This document shows, piece by piece, positions 15,963 to 24,220 of a DNA stretch of 64,000 bases. The notes below the pieces were generated by a model that saw only the letters and a program-made list of their open reading frames with translations, ran no database searches and was not told where the DNA came from. Where the stretch lies: assembly GCA_963817905.1 (NCBI GenBank), contig CAWFPS010000003.1, forward strand, positions 186,001-250,000, in the 5' to 3' direction. This DNA comes from VRUE01 sp963817905 (lineage in GTDB: Bacteria; Actinomycetota; Thermoleophilia; Solirubrobacterales; 70-9). How positions within the stretch are numbered: the stretch's first letter is position 1; every line of letters begins with the position of its first letter. The position numbers were made by a program, and so were the translations under genes.

Positions 15963-16955
15963 CATCGGCGTCTCCTTGCCGCGTCGATCGCGCTGGCGGC
16001 GGCACTTGTCGCGGGGATTGTGGCCACCCCTTCTTCGGCCGTCGGCCCCTACCCGGACCTTGGCAGCTGCACGGTCTTCCCCGCCCCACCGCCCGGGACT
16101 GCGGCAAACGCCCCCTCCCTCCCCACCGAGGCCGCCTGGAACCAGGACATCTCCAAGGCGCCAGTCGCCCGCAACTCGGCCGCCACGATCGCCTACGTCG
16201 ACGCCCATGGCGGCAACCTGCTCCACCCCGACTTCGGCTCGCCCCGCGCATACGGCTTCCCCTATGCGGTCGTCGGCACCGGCCAGCGCAAGCTGCCGAT
16301 CCACTACACGGCCTACGGCGAGGAGAGCGACCCGGGCCCGTTCCCGGTCCCGAGCGCAGCGCCGGTCGAGGGCGGCAACCGCAGCGACGGCGACCGCCAC
16401 GTGCTCGTCCTCGACCGCTCCTCTTGCACGCTGTACGAGCTCTACCGCGCCTTCTTCAAGCGCGGCGGCGGCCCCCGCTGGAACGCCGATTCCGGCACCC
16501 GCTGGGACCTGCGCTCCGCCGCCCGCCGTCCCGACTCCTGGACCTCCGCCGACGCCGCCGGCCTGCCGATCTTCCCCGGCCTCGTCCGCTACGACGAGGT
16601 CGCGGCCGGCCAGGTCGAGCACGCGATCCGGGTCACCCTCGACAGCACCCGCAACGCCTGGGTCCACCCCGCCTCGCACTGCGCCGGCGACACTTCCAAC
16701 CGCAACGCCCCGGCGATGGGGACGCGGCTTCGCCTCAAGCGCGGCTACGGCCTCGGCCGCTTCCGCGGCGCCGCCCGCACGATCGCCGTCGCCCTCAAGC
16801 GCTACGGACTGATCGTCGCCGACAACGGCTCCAACTGGTTCATCGGCGGCAGCAGCGACCGGCGCTGGAACGACAAGGACCTCGACCAGCTGAAGCGCAT
16901 CCCCGGCAGCGCCTTCCAGGTCGTCCGCAGCGCCGCGCACCCCCACGAGTGCTGA
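15933..16955 (+). CDS. Secreted protein of unknown function
   Basis: About 340 aa from a TTG start. The N-terminus has a Sec signal peptide (RR, then a hydrophobic stretch, then 'PSSAVGPYPD' as likely cleavage site). The mature part has repeated Asn/His-rich segments ('YVDAHGGNLLHPDFGSPRAYGFPY', 'DRHVLVLDRSSCTLYELYRAF', 'HPASHCAGDTSN', 'IVADNGSNWFIGG'). The pattern resembles secreted actinobacterial proteins sometimes listed as putative glycosidase- or peptidase-like, but I cannot name a family. The start region overlaps a perfect inverted repeat, so the exact start is uncertain. Confidence 0.85.
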   Translation: MTPLGCGQLSHRRLLAASIALAAALVAGIVATPSSAVGPYPDLGSCTVFPAPPPGTAANAPSLPTEAAWNQDISKAPVARNSAATIAYVDAHGGNLLHPDFGSPRAYGFPYAVVGTGQRKLPIHYTAYGEESDPGPFPVPSAAPVEGGNRSDGDRHVLVLDRSSCTLYELYRAFFKRGGGPRWNADSGTRWDLRSAARRPDSWTSADAAGLPIFPGLVRYDEVAAGQVEHAIRVTLDSTRNAWVHPASHCAGDTSNRNAPAMGTRLRLKRGYGLGRFRGAARTIAVALKRYGLIVADNGSNWFIGGSSDRRWNDKDLDQLKRIPGSAFQVVRSAAHPHEC

Positions 16956-16966
16956 GCACAAACCCG

Positions 16967-17013
16967 TTCCGGTGCGCTTTATCCCCCCAGGACGGGGAAA
17001 AGGCGCACCGGAA
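16967..17013. terminator. Bidirectional terminator-like hairpin
   Basis: TTCCGGTGCGC (16967-16977) pairs exactly with GCGCACCGGAA (17003-17013). Inside, TTT/AAA and TCCCC/GGGGA extend the stem. It sits between two convergent genes (stops at 16955 and 17026), so it can serve both strands. Confidence 0.7.
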
Positions 17014-17025
17014 GCAAATGCGCGA

Positions 17026-17625
17026 CTACTTGCCCAGGCGCACGTGGTGGAAATTGGCCCGTAGGCGGGCGCTGAGTTCCGCGGCCGCCTCGGCCGCGCC
17101 GTCCTCTTCGCCGCTGACCAGGACCACCTCGCTCGCCGGGTAGCCTTGCAGCTGGTCCTCGACCGCCTGCAGGATGTCCTCGTCGCCGACTCGGGCCTCG
17201 GCCGCGACGCCGGCCTTGGCCAAGGCCGCCACGGTCACGACCAGCTTCTGCTGAGCCCGGTGTCGTGCGTCCTCGACGTCGGAGGCCCAGCGGTCGAGGA
17301 AGCCGATCCGGGCCGGGACGAGGACGCGCACCTCCTCGCCCCCTCCACTCCCGTCGCCGATCCCGGCCACAGCGACGATCCGCGCCACGTCGGCCGGATC
17401 CTCCACTCCGTCGGCGGCGACAATCAGCACGTACCGGCGCGCATCGTCCGCGGCGACGCCGATTGGCCCGAGCGGGCGCTGGCGGGCCGCGATCACCAGC
17501 AGGGCCAAGACCGCCGCCGCACCGACAGCAACCCCGAGTGCCGGCCCGGCGACCATGAACCCGGCCGCGATCGGCACGACGAGGGCGGCGACGATCAGCG
17601 GCAGCTTCCAAGAGGTCATCGCCAA
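17026..17625 (-). CDS. Membrane protein with a universal-stress-like soluble domain
   Basis: The 199-aa product has two N-terminal hydrophobic helices (residues about 8-48) and then an alpha/beta domain that begins 'RRYVLIVAADGVEDPADVAR'. It contains 'VRVLVPARIGFLDRWASD' and 'EARVGDEDILQAVEDQL...EVVLVSG', a Rossmann-like order similar to UspA domains. ATP-binding G-2x-G-9x-G is not clear. It probably senses or binds a ligand at the membrane; the role is unknown. Confidence 0.8.
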   Translation of the reverse strand: MAMTSWKLPLIVAALVVPIAAGFMVAGPALGVAVGAAAVLALLVIAARQRPLGPIGVAADDARRYVLIVAADGVEDPADVARIVAVAGIGDGSGGGEEVRVLVPARIGFLDRWASDVEDARHRAQQKLVVTVAALAKAGVAAEARVGDEDILQAVEDQLQGYPASEVVLVSGEEDGAAEAAAELSARLRANFHHVRLGK

Positions 17626-17685
17626 AGGCTGACAGGCCGAACCGAACCCGGGCGCCAGGGCCGCAGCCCCGACGCCCAGGCCGAC

Positions 17686-17820
17686 CTAAGCTCGCCTGGC
17701 GCCGAGCCGGGGAAGCAAGAGCATCGCGAGTCCAATCAGGATCACGATGATGCCGAGTATGTAGTTGACGAGAATCGCCAGGACGATCCCGATGACAATC
17801 AGCAATATCGATAGCTCCAT
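17686..17820 (-). CDS. Small membrane protein, 44 aa
   Basis: MELSILLIVIGIVLAILVNY and onwards to 'LLPRLGARRA' gives almost continuous hydrophobic residues (two short helices or one long hairpin) with a basic tail. This resembles actinobacterial small membrane proteins annotated as DUF6131-like. Its ATG (17818-17820) overlaps the divergent ATG at 17819 as CATG, so its promoter must lie in the hydrolase gene or the start choices need revision. Confidence 0.7.
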   Translation of the reverse strand: MELSILLIVIGIVLAILVNYILGIIVILIGLAMLLLPRLGARRA

Positions 17821-18769
17821 GAACGAGTGGGTACCCCCAACCAACGGAGCGAAAACCTCGACGGGGCAGCCGCGGGGTGCGCGAGTTCGCCTGGCGACCT
17901 GCCTCGGGCTGGCCGCCCTCTTCGCCGGCTGCGGGCAGAGCGCGGCGCAACCGTTCAGGGCTCAGGTGCACACCGTGGCGGTCGCCCACACCAGGATCGC
18001 CTGGTATGAGCTCGGCCAGGGCCCGCCACTGGCGATGCTGACCGGAACCGGCTCGACCATGGCCGAATGGGATCCGGCGCTGCTGCGCCTGCTGGCCCGC
18101 GATCGCCGCCTGCTCCTCTTCGATTACCCCGGCGTGGGACTGTCAGGGCCCTGGCACGGGCGCAGCTTCGACTCGCTCGCCCACACCACGGCCGCGCTGA
18201 TGGATGCGATCCATGTCCCGAGGGCGGACGTCCTCGGCTGGTCGATGGGCGGCTTCGTCGCCCAGCGCCTCGCAATCGACCACCCCGGGCGCGTTGCCCA
18301 CCTGATCCTGGCCGGGACGAACCCGGGCGGCAGCCAGACCGTGCTCGGCACCCGCCGCGCCCAGGAAATCGACAGCGAGCCCGACCCCACGGAGGCGGAA
18401 ATCCTCCACGAGCTCTACCCGCCCGGCCGCCAGGCCGAGGGTCGGCGCTTCCTGCGCCGCCTCGAAGACGCCAGCCAGAGCGGTGAGATCCCCGACGACT
18501 TCCACGTGCCCGCAAGGACGACCCGCCGCCAGGTCGCTGCCGAGGGCCCCTGGCTGCGCAGCGACCGCAACTACCGCCAGCTGGCGAGGATCGCGGCGCC
18601 CACCCTCATCACCGCCGGCGCCCGGGACCCGGTGGTTCCACCCGTCAACCTGCGCCGGATCGCCGCCCAGGTCCCCGACTCCCAGCTTGTGACATTCCCC
18701 GGTGCCCACGCCTTCCTCTTCCAGGAGCGCCGTCCCTTCACTCGCGCAGTGGACCGCTTCCTCAGGTGA
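17819..18769 (+). CDS. Lipoprotein alpha/beta hydrolase
   Basis: About 316 aa from ATG 17819 (an upstream ATG at 17765 is less likely). There is a lipobox 'LAALFAGC' with Cys near residue 38, so it should be membrane-anchored outside the cytoplasm. The catalytic set is complete: nucleophile in 'GWSMGGF', Asp in 'GARDPVV', His in 'GAHAFL', and oxyanion region 'TGTGSTMAEWDP'. It belongs to the broad alpha/beta-hydrolase (peptidase S33/haloperoxidase-like) group; substrate unknown. Confidence 0.9.
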   Translation: MNEWVPPTNGAKTSTGQPRGARVRLATCLGLAALFAGCGQSAAQPFRAQVHTVAVAHTRIAWYELGQGPPLAMLTGTGSTMAEWDPALLRLLARDRRLLLFDYPGVGLSGPWHGRSFDSLAHTTAALMDAIHVPRADVLGWSMGGFVAQRLAIDHPGRVAHLILAGTNPGGSQTVLGTRRAQEIDSEPDPTEAEILHELYPPGRQAEGRRFLRRLEDASQSGEIPDDFHVPARTTRRQVAAEGPWLRSDRNYRQLARIAAPTLITAGARDPVVPPVNLRRIAAQVPDSQLVTFPGAHAFLFQERRPFTRAVDRFLR

Positions 18770-18830
18770 TTACCTCGGCGTCGAGTGGTCGATTGACCCA
18801 CGCATACGGTGGTAAACCGTTCAGCCAGCT

Positions 18831-19964
18831 TCAGGAACCGAACCAGCGCGCCCGACGGCTCGAGCCGAACAGTTCCTTTTCGGCCACCCGCTCGGTAGAG
18901 GGTGCATTGAAGGTTCCAGTCCGCTGCGGGCCGGAGAGGAAGTCGATGTCGACGCTGCCGACCTGGCCGCCGCCGAACTCGATGTAACAGGTGCCCTGTC
19001 CGAGGTGGGGTCCCGGCGGCTCGCCGCCGGCGAATCTCGCGATAAGCGCCTGGGCGACGATCCGCGCCGCACCCTCGGCGAAGACCCCGGCCTTCGGCAC
19101 GCCCGCGGTGGCGACGTCGCCGACCGCGTACACGCCTGGGAGGCGCGTCTCGAGCGTCGCCGGGTCGACCGGCACGTAGCCGTCCTCGGCGATGCCGCTG
19201 GCGATCACCACCTCGGGCGCCCGGTGTTTGGGAACCCCGAGGTAGAGGTCAAACGGCAGCTCGCTGCCGTCGTCGAGCAGCGCGACGCTGCGATCTGGAT
19301 CGAGCGAACTGACGCGGCGGCCGGCGATCAGCTCGATCTCACGCTGGGCGAACTTTTCTTCCAGAGCCACCGACGCCTGCGGCGAGGGCGGCACCGGCGA
19401 GGGCAGCGGGATCACGAAGGAGATCCGGCACTCGTCGCGCACCCCGCGCGAGCGCAGCTCCTCGTCGAGCAGCAGGGCGCACTCGCTCGGGGCCGGCGGG
19501 CACTTGAAGGGAGCGTCGCTGACACCGATCACGGCGTGCCCCTGCGAGAACGCCGGGATGATCCCGGCCAGCCGTTCGGCCCCGGCCACGGAGTAGAACT
19601 CGTTTCCGCCCTCGGCGAGCCCCGGGGTGGCGTCCATGTCGTAGTCGGCACCGAGCGCGATCACGAGCGCATCGGCCTCGTGGACGCCAGCATCGGTCCT
19701 CACCCCCCGCGCCTCGGCATCGATCGCGGCGATCGTCTCGCGCAGCACCCGCACGCCGGGCTTGGCGAAGTCGCGGTAGGGCAGCCGCACCGCCTCCGGC
19801 GTCTCCCGCCCGAACATCAGGTCGAGCTTCGAGTAGCCGAGCACAAAGGAGTCGTTGCGGTCGATCAGCGTCACCTCGATCTCACCCCCGGAGGCCTCCG
19901 AGAGCATCGTGCTCAACTCCAGCCCCCCGAACCCGGCCCCAAGCACAAGAACGCGATCGCTCAT
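18831..19964 (-). CDS. FAD-dependent NAD(P)/disulfide oxidoreductase (SQR/NDH-2-like)
   Basis: 377 aa. The FAD dinucleotide fold opens the protein ('VLVLGAGFGGLEL'), a second nucleotide-binding stretch is near 'HAVIGVSDAPFKCPPAPSE', and the FAD-binding 'VYAVGDVA' lies near residue 280. The CPPAPSE segment and general length match sulfide:quinone-reductase-like/NDH-2-like membrane flavoproteins. Only one of the two redox cysteines typical of true SQR is clear, so the donor is uncertain. Confidence 0.9.
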   Translation of the reverse strand: MSDRVLVLGAGFGGLELSTMLSEASGGEIEVTLIDRNDSFVLGYSKLDLMFGRETPEAVRLPYRDFAKPGVRVLRETIAAIDAEARGVRTDAGVHEADALVIALGADYDMDATPGLAEGGNEFYSVAGAERLAGIIPAFSQGHAVIGVSDAPFKCPPAPSECALLLDEELRSRGVRDECRISFVIPLPSPVPPSPQASVALEEKFAQREIELIAGRRVSSLDPDRSVALLDDGSELPFDLYLGVPKHRAPEVVIASGIAEDGYVPVDPATLETRLPGVYAVGDVATAGVPKAGVFAEGAARIVAQALIARFAGGEPPGPHLGQGTCYIEFGGGQVGSVDIDFLSGPQRTGTFNAPSTERVAEKELFGSSRRARWFGS

Positions 19965-19984
19965 CGCCCGAACCTATCGGGTGG

Positions 19985-20057
19985 CACGCCCCCAGTGGAA
20001 CACAAGACGAACCGGGTCGCGCTGATCGCAGGCGAGCCCGTCTCGCTGACTCGGTAG
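19985..20057 (+). repeat. 73-nt dispersed repeat, copy 5 (divergent)
   Basis: It is the most diverged copy at the base level, yet keeps the frame reading KTNRVAL...GEPVSLTR-stop and the outer stem (CCGGG with CCCG in place of CCGG/CCGG). It lies upstream of the FAD oxidoreductase start (19964) and before the NYN gene. Confidence 0.65.
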
Positions 20058-20133
20058 CGCCACCCCCTACAGCCGCCTCGGGTAAAGGCGCACCAGCCTG
20101 CCGGTCAGCCGCAGCAGCGACTAAGTTGGAGAC

Positions 20134-20781
20134 TTGCAGACGATCGTCTACATCGACGGGTTCAACCTCTACTACGGCGCCTGCAGGGCAGCGGGGCGGC
20201 GCTGGCTGAGTCCCCTGGCTCTCGCCCAGCGACTGCTGCCCAATGACGAGATCGTCGAGATCGGGTATTTCACGGCCAACATCAAGCACGACCCCGAAGA
20301 TCCGGGTGCACAGGACCGCCAGCGGCTCTACCACCGCGCTTTGCGGACGATCCCCAACCTGGAGATCTACCTCGGCCGCTACATCTCGAAGCAGGTCCGG
20401 GGCGAGCTGGTCGACGGGGGCCCCGACGAGTTGCCCAAGCGGACCGTCCTCACCTACGAGGAGAAGGGAACCGACGTCAACCTCGCCACGCGCCTTCTCC
20501 TCGATGGATTCAATCGACGCTATGAGTCTGCAGCCGTGATCTCCAACGACGGCGACCTGAAGATGCCGATCCAGGTGGTCCGCGAGGAGCTGGGCCTACA
20601 CGTGACCGTGGTCAACCCGGTGCTGCACAGCAAGCACCGCAGCGCCGCGCTCTCGCCGGACCCGCTGCCGCCCAGCGCCAGCTTCATCCGCCTCTCCGCT
20701 CGCGATGTCATCGAGTGCCAGTTCCCCGAGCAGGTCATCTCTCCCAAGGGCGCCCGGCTGATCAAGCCCGAGACGTGGTGA
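20134..20781 (+). CDS. NYN-domain (LabA/DUF88) putative RNase
   Basis: 215 aa from a TTG start chosen because the protein then opens MQTIVYIDGFNLYYGA, the first NYN motif with the metal-binding Asp. Further acidic residues occur in 'EEKGTDVNLATRLL' and 'AAVISNDGDLKMPI', giving the PIN-like active site. NYN proteins are metal-dependent RNases or RNA-binding proteins. It is the last host-like gene before the prophage. Confidence 0.92.
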   Translation: MQTIVYIDGFNLYYGACRAAGRRWLSPLALAQRLLPNDEIVEIGYFTANIKHDPEDPGAQDRQRLYHRALRTIPNLEIYLGRYISKQVRGELVDGGPDELPKRTVLTYEEKGTDVNLATRLLLDGFNRRYESAAVISNDGDLKMPIQVVREELGLHVTVVNPVLHSKHRSAALSPDPLPPSASFIRLSARDVIECQFPEQVISPKGARLIKPETW

Positions 20782-20825
20782 GCGTAGAGGCGGCAGACCG
20801 CCGCCCCTTATACTGGAGCCAATCC

Positions 20826-20870
20826 CCCTGCTGTTTCGCCAGCAGGGCGCGGGGCCGCCGAAAGGCGGTC
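20826..20870 (+). other. Two adjacent stable hairpins beside the prophage edge
   Basis: CCCTGCTG/CAGCAGGG encloses TTTCGC (20826-20847), and GGCCGCC/GGCGGTC encloses GAAA (20853-20870). They may terminate the NYN gene, or be part of a structured RNA disrupted or flanked by the phage attachment site. The region 20871-21022 between here and the integrase stop has no convincing gene. Confidence 0.5.
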
Positions 20871-21022
20871 TCTGCATTTCTGGACCCCGTCTGACCCGAA
20901 GCGCGTGCCCCCTGGGTTCGACCACCGTCAAGCTGGGCGGTTGCACCAGGCAGTCAGCGCCCCCGGTTGGATCGAAATCCACCTGGGGCGCGGTCTGGGA
21001 GGTGCCCTGCGTCACTCTTACG

Positions 21023-22147
21023 TCACTCTACGGCCCGCAGCGGCGTCACTTCGGCGCTCTCAAAGGCCGCGTCGACCTCCTGTAGGGCGCCCACGTCGCC
21101 GTGCCCGTAGACGGCCAGCATTCGGTCGACCTCACGGGTACTCCACCCGGCCTGAGCGGCAATGGCGCGGGAAGACATCCCGAGCTTCGTCCACATGTAG
21201 TGGACCCCATAGTGCTTGGTCGCGTGGTAAAAGTCGAAGTCGAGTCCGGCGCGGGCCTTCACCTGCGCCCAGTAGCCCCAAGTGCCGCTCTGGGAGAGGC
21301 GGCGCCCTCGCTTCGAGGTGAAGACGAGCTTGCTCTTCCGTGGCAGGCCAATGATCGCGTCGCGGGCTGGCGGCGTCAGCGCGATCGTCTTCTTCCCGGT
21401 CTTCGGCTGGTCGACGGTCCCGCGGTAGACGCGGCGCAGCTTGCCGACCCGCATCGCCTCGAAGTCGATGTCCGTCCATTCAAGCGCATAAAGCTCGCTC
21501 GGCCGCATCAGCGTGTAGGTGGCGAAGAGGAAGAGGGCGCGCATCCTCGGGGCATAGGTGCCGAGAGCCGAACAGGCATCGACCAGTGTTTGGAACTCCT
21601 CTTCGGTCGGCGGCGGTTCCTCGGCGCGTCCCTTGGAGCGGCGGCTGAGCTTGCGGGCGGGGTTGCGTTGCAGTGGCAGATCGTCCTCGTCTATCGCGTG
21701 ATTGTAGAGCGAGACGATCGCCGGCACGTTGTCCGTCGGAACGGGTGGGCGGTGCGCCCAGAGGCCCTCGCCGTTGATCCAGTCCTTCAACTCGGCTCGG
21801 GGAAGATCCAGGGCACGATCGGCAAAGTCGGCGCGGAACCGGCTGAGCCGCTGAGTCTGCGTGTCGTGGGAAGACCCGCGGTTGCGGCGTTCGTAATCGG
21901 CCAGGTAGCGCTCGGCGTATTCCTCGCAAGTCGGCAACGCGCTCGAGCCGCCGCGCTTCAACTGCACCCGAGCCTCTGCCACCGCGTCGTCGCGCTCCCG
22001 CTTGGTCGCAAAGCGGCCGACCCAGTGGAAGCGCTGTCTGCCGTTCTCGTCGCGGCCAAGATAAATGCGCCCCTCCCACCGCTTCTTTTTGCTCAAGCCG
22101 CCGCTGCCTCCCCGCGCCTTTCGATGTGGCCGTGAGCCTCTAGCCAA
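21023..22147 (-). CDS. int: Tyrosine recombinase (phage integrase)
   Basis: 374 aa. An N-terminal AP2-like/SAM-like arm-binding part ('WEGRIYLGRDENGRQRFHWVG') is followed by a core-binding domain and the catalytic domain. Catalytic Arg is in 'YTLMRPSELYALEW', the box II reads H-A-T-K-H where H-x-x-R-H is usual, and the nucleophile Tyr is in 'MLAVYGHGDV'. It integrates the prophage and marks its left end. Short direct repeats CGTCACTCT at 21010 and 21021 overlap the gene end and may be arm sites. Overlaps the excisionase gene. Confidence 0.95.
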   Translation of the reverse strand: MARGSRPHRKARGGSGGLSKKKRWEGRIYLGRDENGRQRFHWVGRFATKRERDDAVAEARVQLKRGGSSALPTCEEYAERYLADYERRNRGSSHDTQTQRLSRFRADFADRALDLPRAELKDWINGEGLWAHRPPVPTDNVPAIVSLYNHAIDEDDLPLQRNPARKLSRRSKGRAEEPPPTEEEFQTLVDACSALGTYAPRMRALFLFATYTLMRPSELYALEWTDIDFEAMRVGKLRRVYRGTVDQPKTGKKTIALTPPARDAIIGLPRKSKLVFTSKRGRRLSQSGTWGYWAQVKARAGLDFDFYHATKHYGVHYMWTKLGMSSRAIAAQAGWSTREVDRMLAVYGHGDVGALQEVDAAFESAEVTPLRAVE

Positions 22148-22308
22148 GGCTCGACCTCGGACACCCGAAACTTAGCCCTTCCGGCGATGTGCGTGTGGGG
22201 AAGGCCCTCCTCCATGCGCCGCTCGATCCAGCGAATCGAGCAATCGAAGTGCTCGGCGATCTTTGTCTTGCCCAGCCAGGGCGGCAGCTCTGCGACCTCG
22301 CTAGCCAT
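22093..22308 (-). CDS. xis: Excisionase-like small HTH protein
   Basis: 71 aa with a MerR/excisionase-type winged helix ('WLGKTKIAEHFDCSIRWIER', then 'FRVSEVEPWLEAHG'). It overlaps the integrase start by 55 bp and lies directly upstream, the standard place for xis. It should bend attachment DNA and favour excision. Confidence 0.85.
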   Translation of the reverse strand: MASEVAELPPWLGKTKIAEHFDCSIRWIERRMEEGLPHTHIAGRAKFRVSEVEPWLEAHGHIERRGEAAAA

Positions 22309-22740
22309 CTACCCCTCCTCCTGGCGGGCCCGGTCGCAGCTCCGATTGGAGCTCTCGGCCCGACGCTTCCAATTGGCCGCCCGCTGCTCAGCCTCCTCCA
22401 GGGCCTCGTTGGCTCGGTCGCGTTGACGCTCGGCCCTCCTGCGCAGGTTTTCGTGGCAGGTACGGTGCTCGTGGGCCTCGACAACCTCGCTTTCGCGGAT
22501 CTGTTCTTTGCGGCGGCGCTCGGCCTCCAGCTTCTCGTAGTCGGAGTAGCGGACCCAACCGCCACCGAGCGGGTTAGGGCTGGGGACCATTTCGGGCCGG
22601 CCACTCTCCGGGTTGCCCGTGACTTCGAAGCGCTCAGGCGAACGCGCCGCCACACAGTCCGGGCACGGGAACGGCTTCTCGTGGGTCGCGCAATGAAGGA
22701 CAGGCCATCCCTCTGATGGCGGCAAGCTCTGGTCAGGCAT
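22309..22740 (-). CDS. Hypothetical early protein with CxxC and coiled coil
   Basis: 143 aa. The N-terminus has a Cys/His-rich patch ('HCATHEKPFPCPDCVAAR') that may bind zinc. Residues about 70-140 are a highly charged coiled coil ('AERQRDRANEALEEAEQRAA'). Its stop directly precedes the excisionase start and its start overlaps the next gene by 8 bp. Function unknown. Confidence 0.75.
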   Translation of the reverse strand: MPDQSLPPSEGWPVLHCATHEKPFPCPDCVAARSPERFEVTGNPESGRPEMVPSPNPLGGGWVRYSDYEKLEAERRRKEQIRESEVVEAHEHRTCHENLRRRAERQRDRANEALEEAEQRAANWKRRAESSNRSCDRARQEEG

Positions 22741-23152
22741 CTGAGTCCTCCTGGTTGAGTGCGGCGCGAATCAAGTCGGCTAGGTGCTCAAGAGCCAACC
22801 CCATAGCGAACCCGGTGATTGCACCTAGGTTGTCCGGGTCGGCCAACTTGACGCGCATCTCGTCATTCGCAAGCTCGCTCGTGACTGCTGCCAACACCCG
22901 CTCCCGCTCAGCCTCTATTTCGATGATGGGGGCGGCGTCTTCGAGTGCCTTCCGAACGCAACCCTCAAACTCTTCCTCGATATGGGCCACCGTGTCATCG
23001 CGACCCTTGAGCCACGCATCTTCCTCGGACGGCTTGCGCCAGAGCGGTTCGGGCGCTGACTCCAGCGCGGCGCGGCGGAAGAGGTCATCTCCGAGCCTGA
23101 TCGCGATGTCACCGGCCAGCGCCTCCACTGCCTTCTGGTTGGGGTTAGGCAT
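22733..23152 (-). CDS. Hypothetical early phage protein
   Basis: 139 aa, acidic and mostly helical ('IEIEAERERVLAAVTSELAN'). It shares phrasing with the next gene upstream (AxxAIxxRxxD, 'EAERERV'), suggesting related helical proteins made by duplication. Overlaps both neighbours by 8 bp. No known domain seen. Confidence 0.72.
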   Translation of the reverse strand: MPNPNQKAVEALAGDIAIRLGDDLFRRAALESAPEPLWRKPSEEDAWLKGRDDTVAHIEEEFEGCVRKALEDAAPIIEIEAERERVLAAVTSELANDEMRVKLADPDNLGAITGFAMGLALEHLADLIRAALNQEDSDA

Positions 23153-23627
23153 CCTCGGCCTCCTTGTCTAGGGCGGCGAGGATGATCCGCTTGACGAGCG
23201 CATAGTCCGTCCGCGCTTCGCCGGTCGCCTCACCCTCACGGTTGTCATCTAGGACTCTCTCGCCGCGCCGAATCGCCTCGTCGCTAAACACCCGCTCCCG
23301 CTCAGCCTCTACGGCCTCATCGATCCGTTTCCCGATGCAGTTGCGGCAGCCCGGGCAGTCTTCGGGCGAAGGGTCCACCGGCGTCGCGTCCGCGGCAAGC
23401 ACAAGCCCGCTCCCGTCGCACCGCTCAGCCTCTACGGCCTTGGCGGTGATGGCGGGGGCGGCGGCTTGGAGGCGGTATCGCGCTTGGTCTAGTGACTTCG
23501 CTTTCTCGGCCGCAGAGGCTTTTACCCACGGGGTGCCGTGCTTTTCTCCGCCATGGTGGGTGAGGTTGTAGTGCCAAACCGCAAGCGCCTCCAGCGCTCC
23601 CTCCGGTACGTCTACGTGGTTAGGCAT
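23145..23627 (-). CDS. Hypothetical early phage protein with CxxCxxC cluster
   Basis: 160 aa. 'EDCPGCRNCIGKRIDEAVEAERERVF' offers three close cysteines for metal binding and is followed by a helix like that in the neighbouring gene. The C-terminus 'ALVKRIILAALDKEAEDA' matches the pattern of the gene downstream ('LADLIRAALNQEDSDA'). Translationally coupled by an 8-bp overlap. Confidence 0.72.
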   Translation of the reverse strand: MPNHVDVPEGALEALAVWHYNLTHHGGEKHGTPWVKASAAEKAKSLDQARYRLQAAAPAITAKAVEAERCDGSGLVLAADATPVDPSPEDCPGCRNCIGKRIDEAVEAERERVFSDEAIRRGERVLDDNREGEATGEARTDYALVKRIILAALDKEAEDA

Positions 23628-23874
23628 CGGTGTCTCCTTCCTGGTCGAGGGCGGCGATCACGCGGGCGAGGTCGCGTGCGACTTCGGCGGTCTCTTGCTC
23701 GTGTTTGCGGACGCGCTCGACTTCCGCTTTGAGGTCCGTGATCCGCTGCTCGGCCTCTAGCTTGGGGACTACCTCGACGGTTTGCTCGCCATGGATCAAG
23801 GGTCCGAGCGTGGCGACGACTCGGAGGGGAGTCATGCTGCTTGCCAGCATCCACTGCTCGGTCCACTCAGTCAT
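23620..23874 (-). CDS. Hypothetical early phage protein, coiled coil
   Basis: I start at ATG 23874 (MTEWTEQWMLASS), 6 bases after a strong GGGAGG ribosome site; 84 aa. The second half is a coiled coil ('AEQRITDLKAEVERVRKHEQ') and the tail 'ARVIAALDQEGDTDA' resembles the tails of the two genes that follow. Unknown function. Confidence 0.7.
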   Translation of the reverse strand: MTEWTEQWMLASSMTPLRVVATLGPLIHGEQTVEVVPKLEAEQRITDLKAEVERVRKHEQETAEVARDLARVIAALDQEGDTDA

Positions 23875-24220
23875 CGGAACCTCCCGTGCTCGAAGTAGCG
23901 CTTTCGACGGCCGCAAGTAGCTTCTCGTTCTCCTCGCGAAGCCGCTGGTTGTCTCGGATCAGGTAGGCATATTGCGACCAGCTTGGCTCTTCGCCGGTTT
24001 GCTCGCGCCAGCGTTCGGCTGTGGGGCCGTGGGCGAACATGAAGGCGTCACGAGTGCGGCGAAGCTCTGTTGACCACTCCTCAAGTAGACCGTTGGCCTC
24101 GCACCACTCGAAGACTCCGAGGGTGGCGACCATCGCCTTCAGCTTCTCGCGGGACGGCCAGCCTCCGTGCCCCGCGGTGATCGGCGGGTCTGGCGGCCCT
24201 GGCACCTTCGGCTTACTCAT
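23867..24220 (-). CDS. Hypothetical early phage protein
   Basis: 117 aa from ATG 24220 (MSKPKVPGPPDPPITAGHGG), chosen over longer frames because it overlaps the upstream gene by 8 bp as its neighbours do. Contains a Trp-rich middle ('WCEANGLLEEWSTELRRTRD') and a short C-terminal coiled coil ('RDNQRLREENEKLLAAVESA'). The terminal 'STGGSDD' is encoded by the ribosome site of the next gene. Confidence 0.7.
   Translation of the reverse strand: MSKPKVPGPPDPPITAGHGGWPSREKLKAMVATLGVFEWCEANGLLEEWSTELRRTRDAFMFAHGPTAERWREQTGEEPSWSQYAYLIRDNQRLREENEKLLAAVESATSSTGGSDD

Noticed and set aside
15416..17143. 575-codon plus-strand frame over the amidotransferase and secreted-protein genes
   Set aside because: It crosses two well-supported genes, is Arg/Pro-rich throughout and has no recognisable domain.
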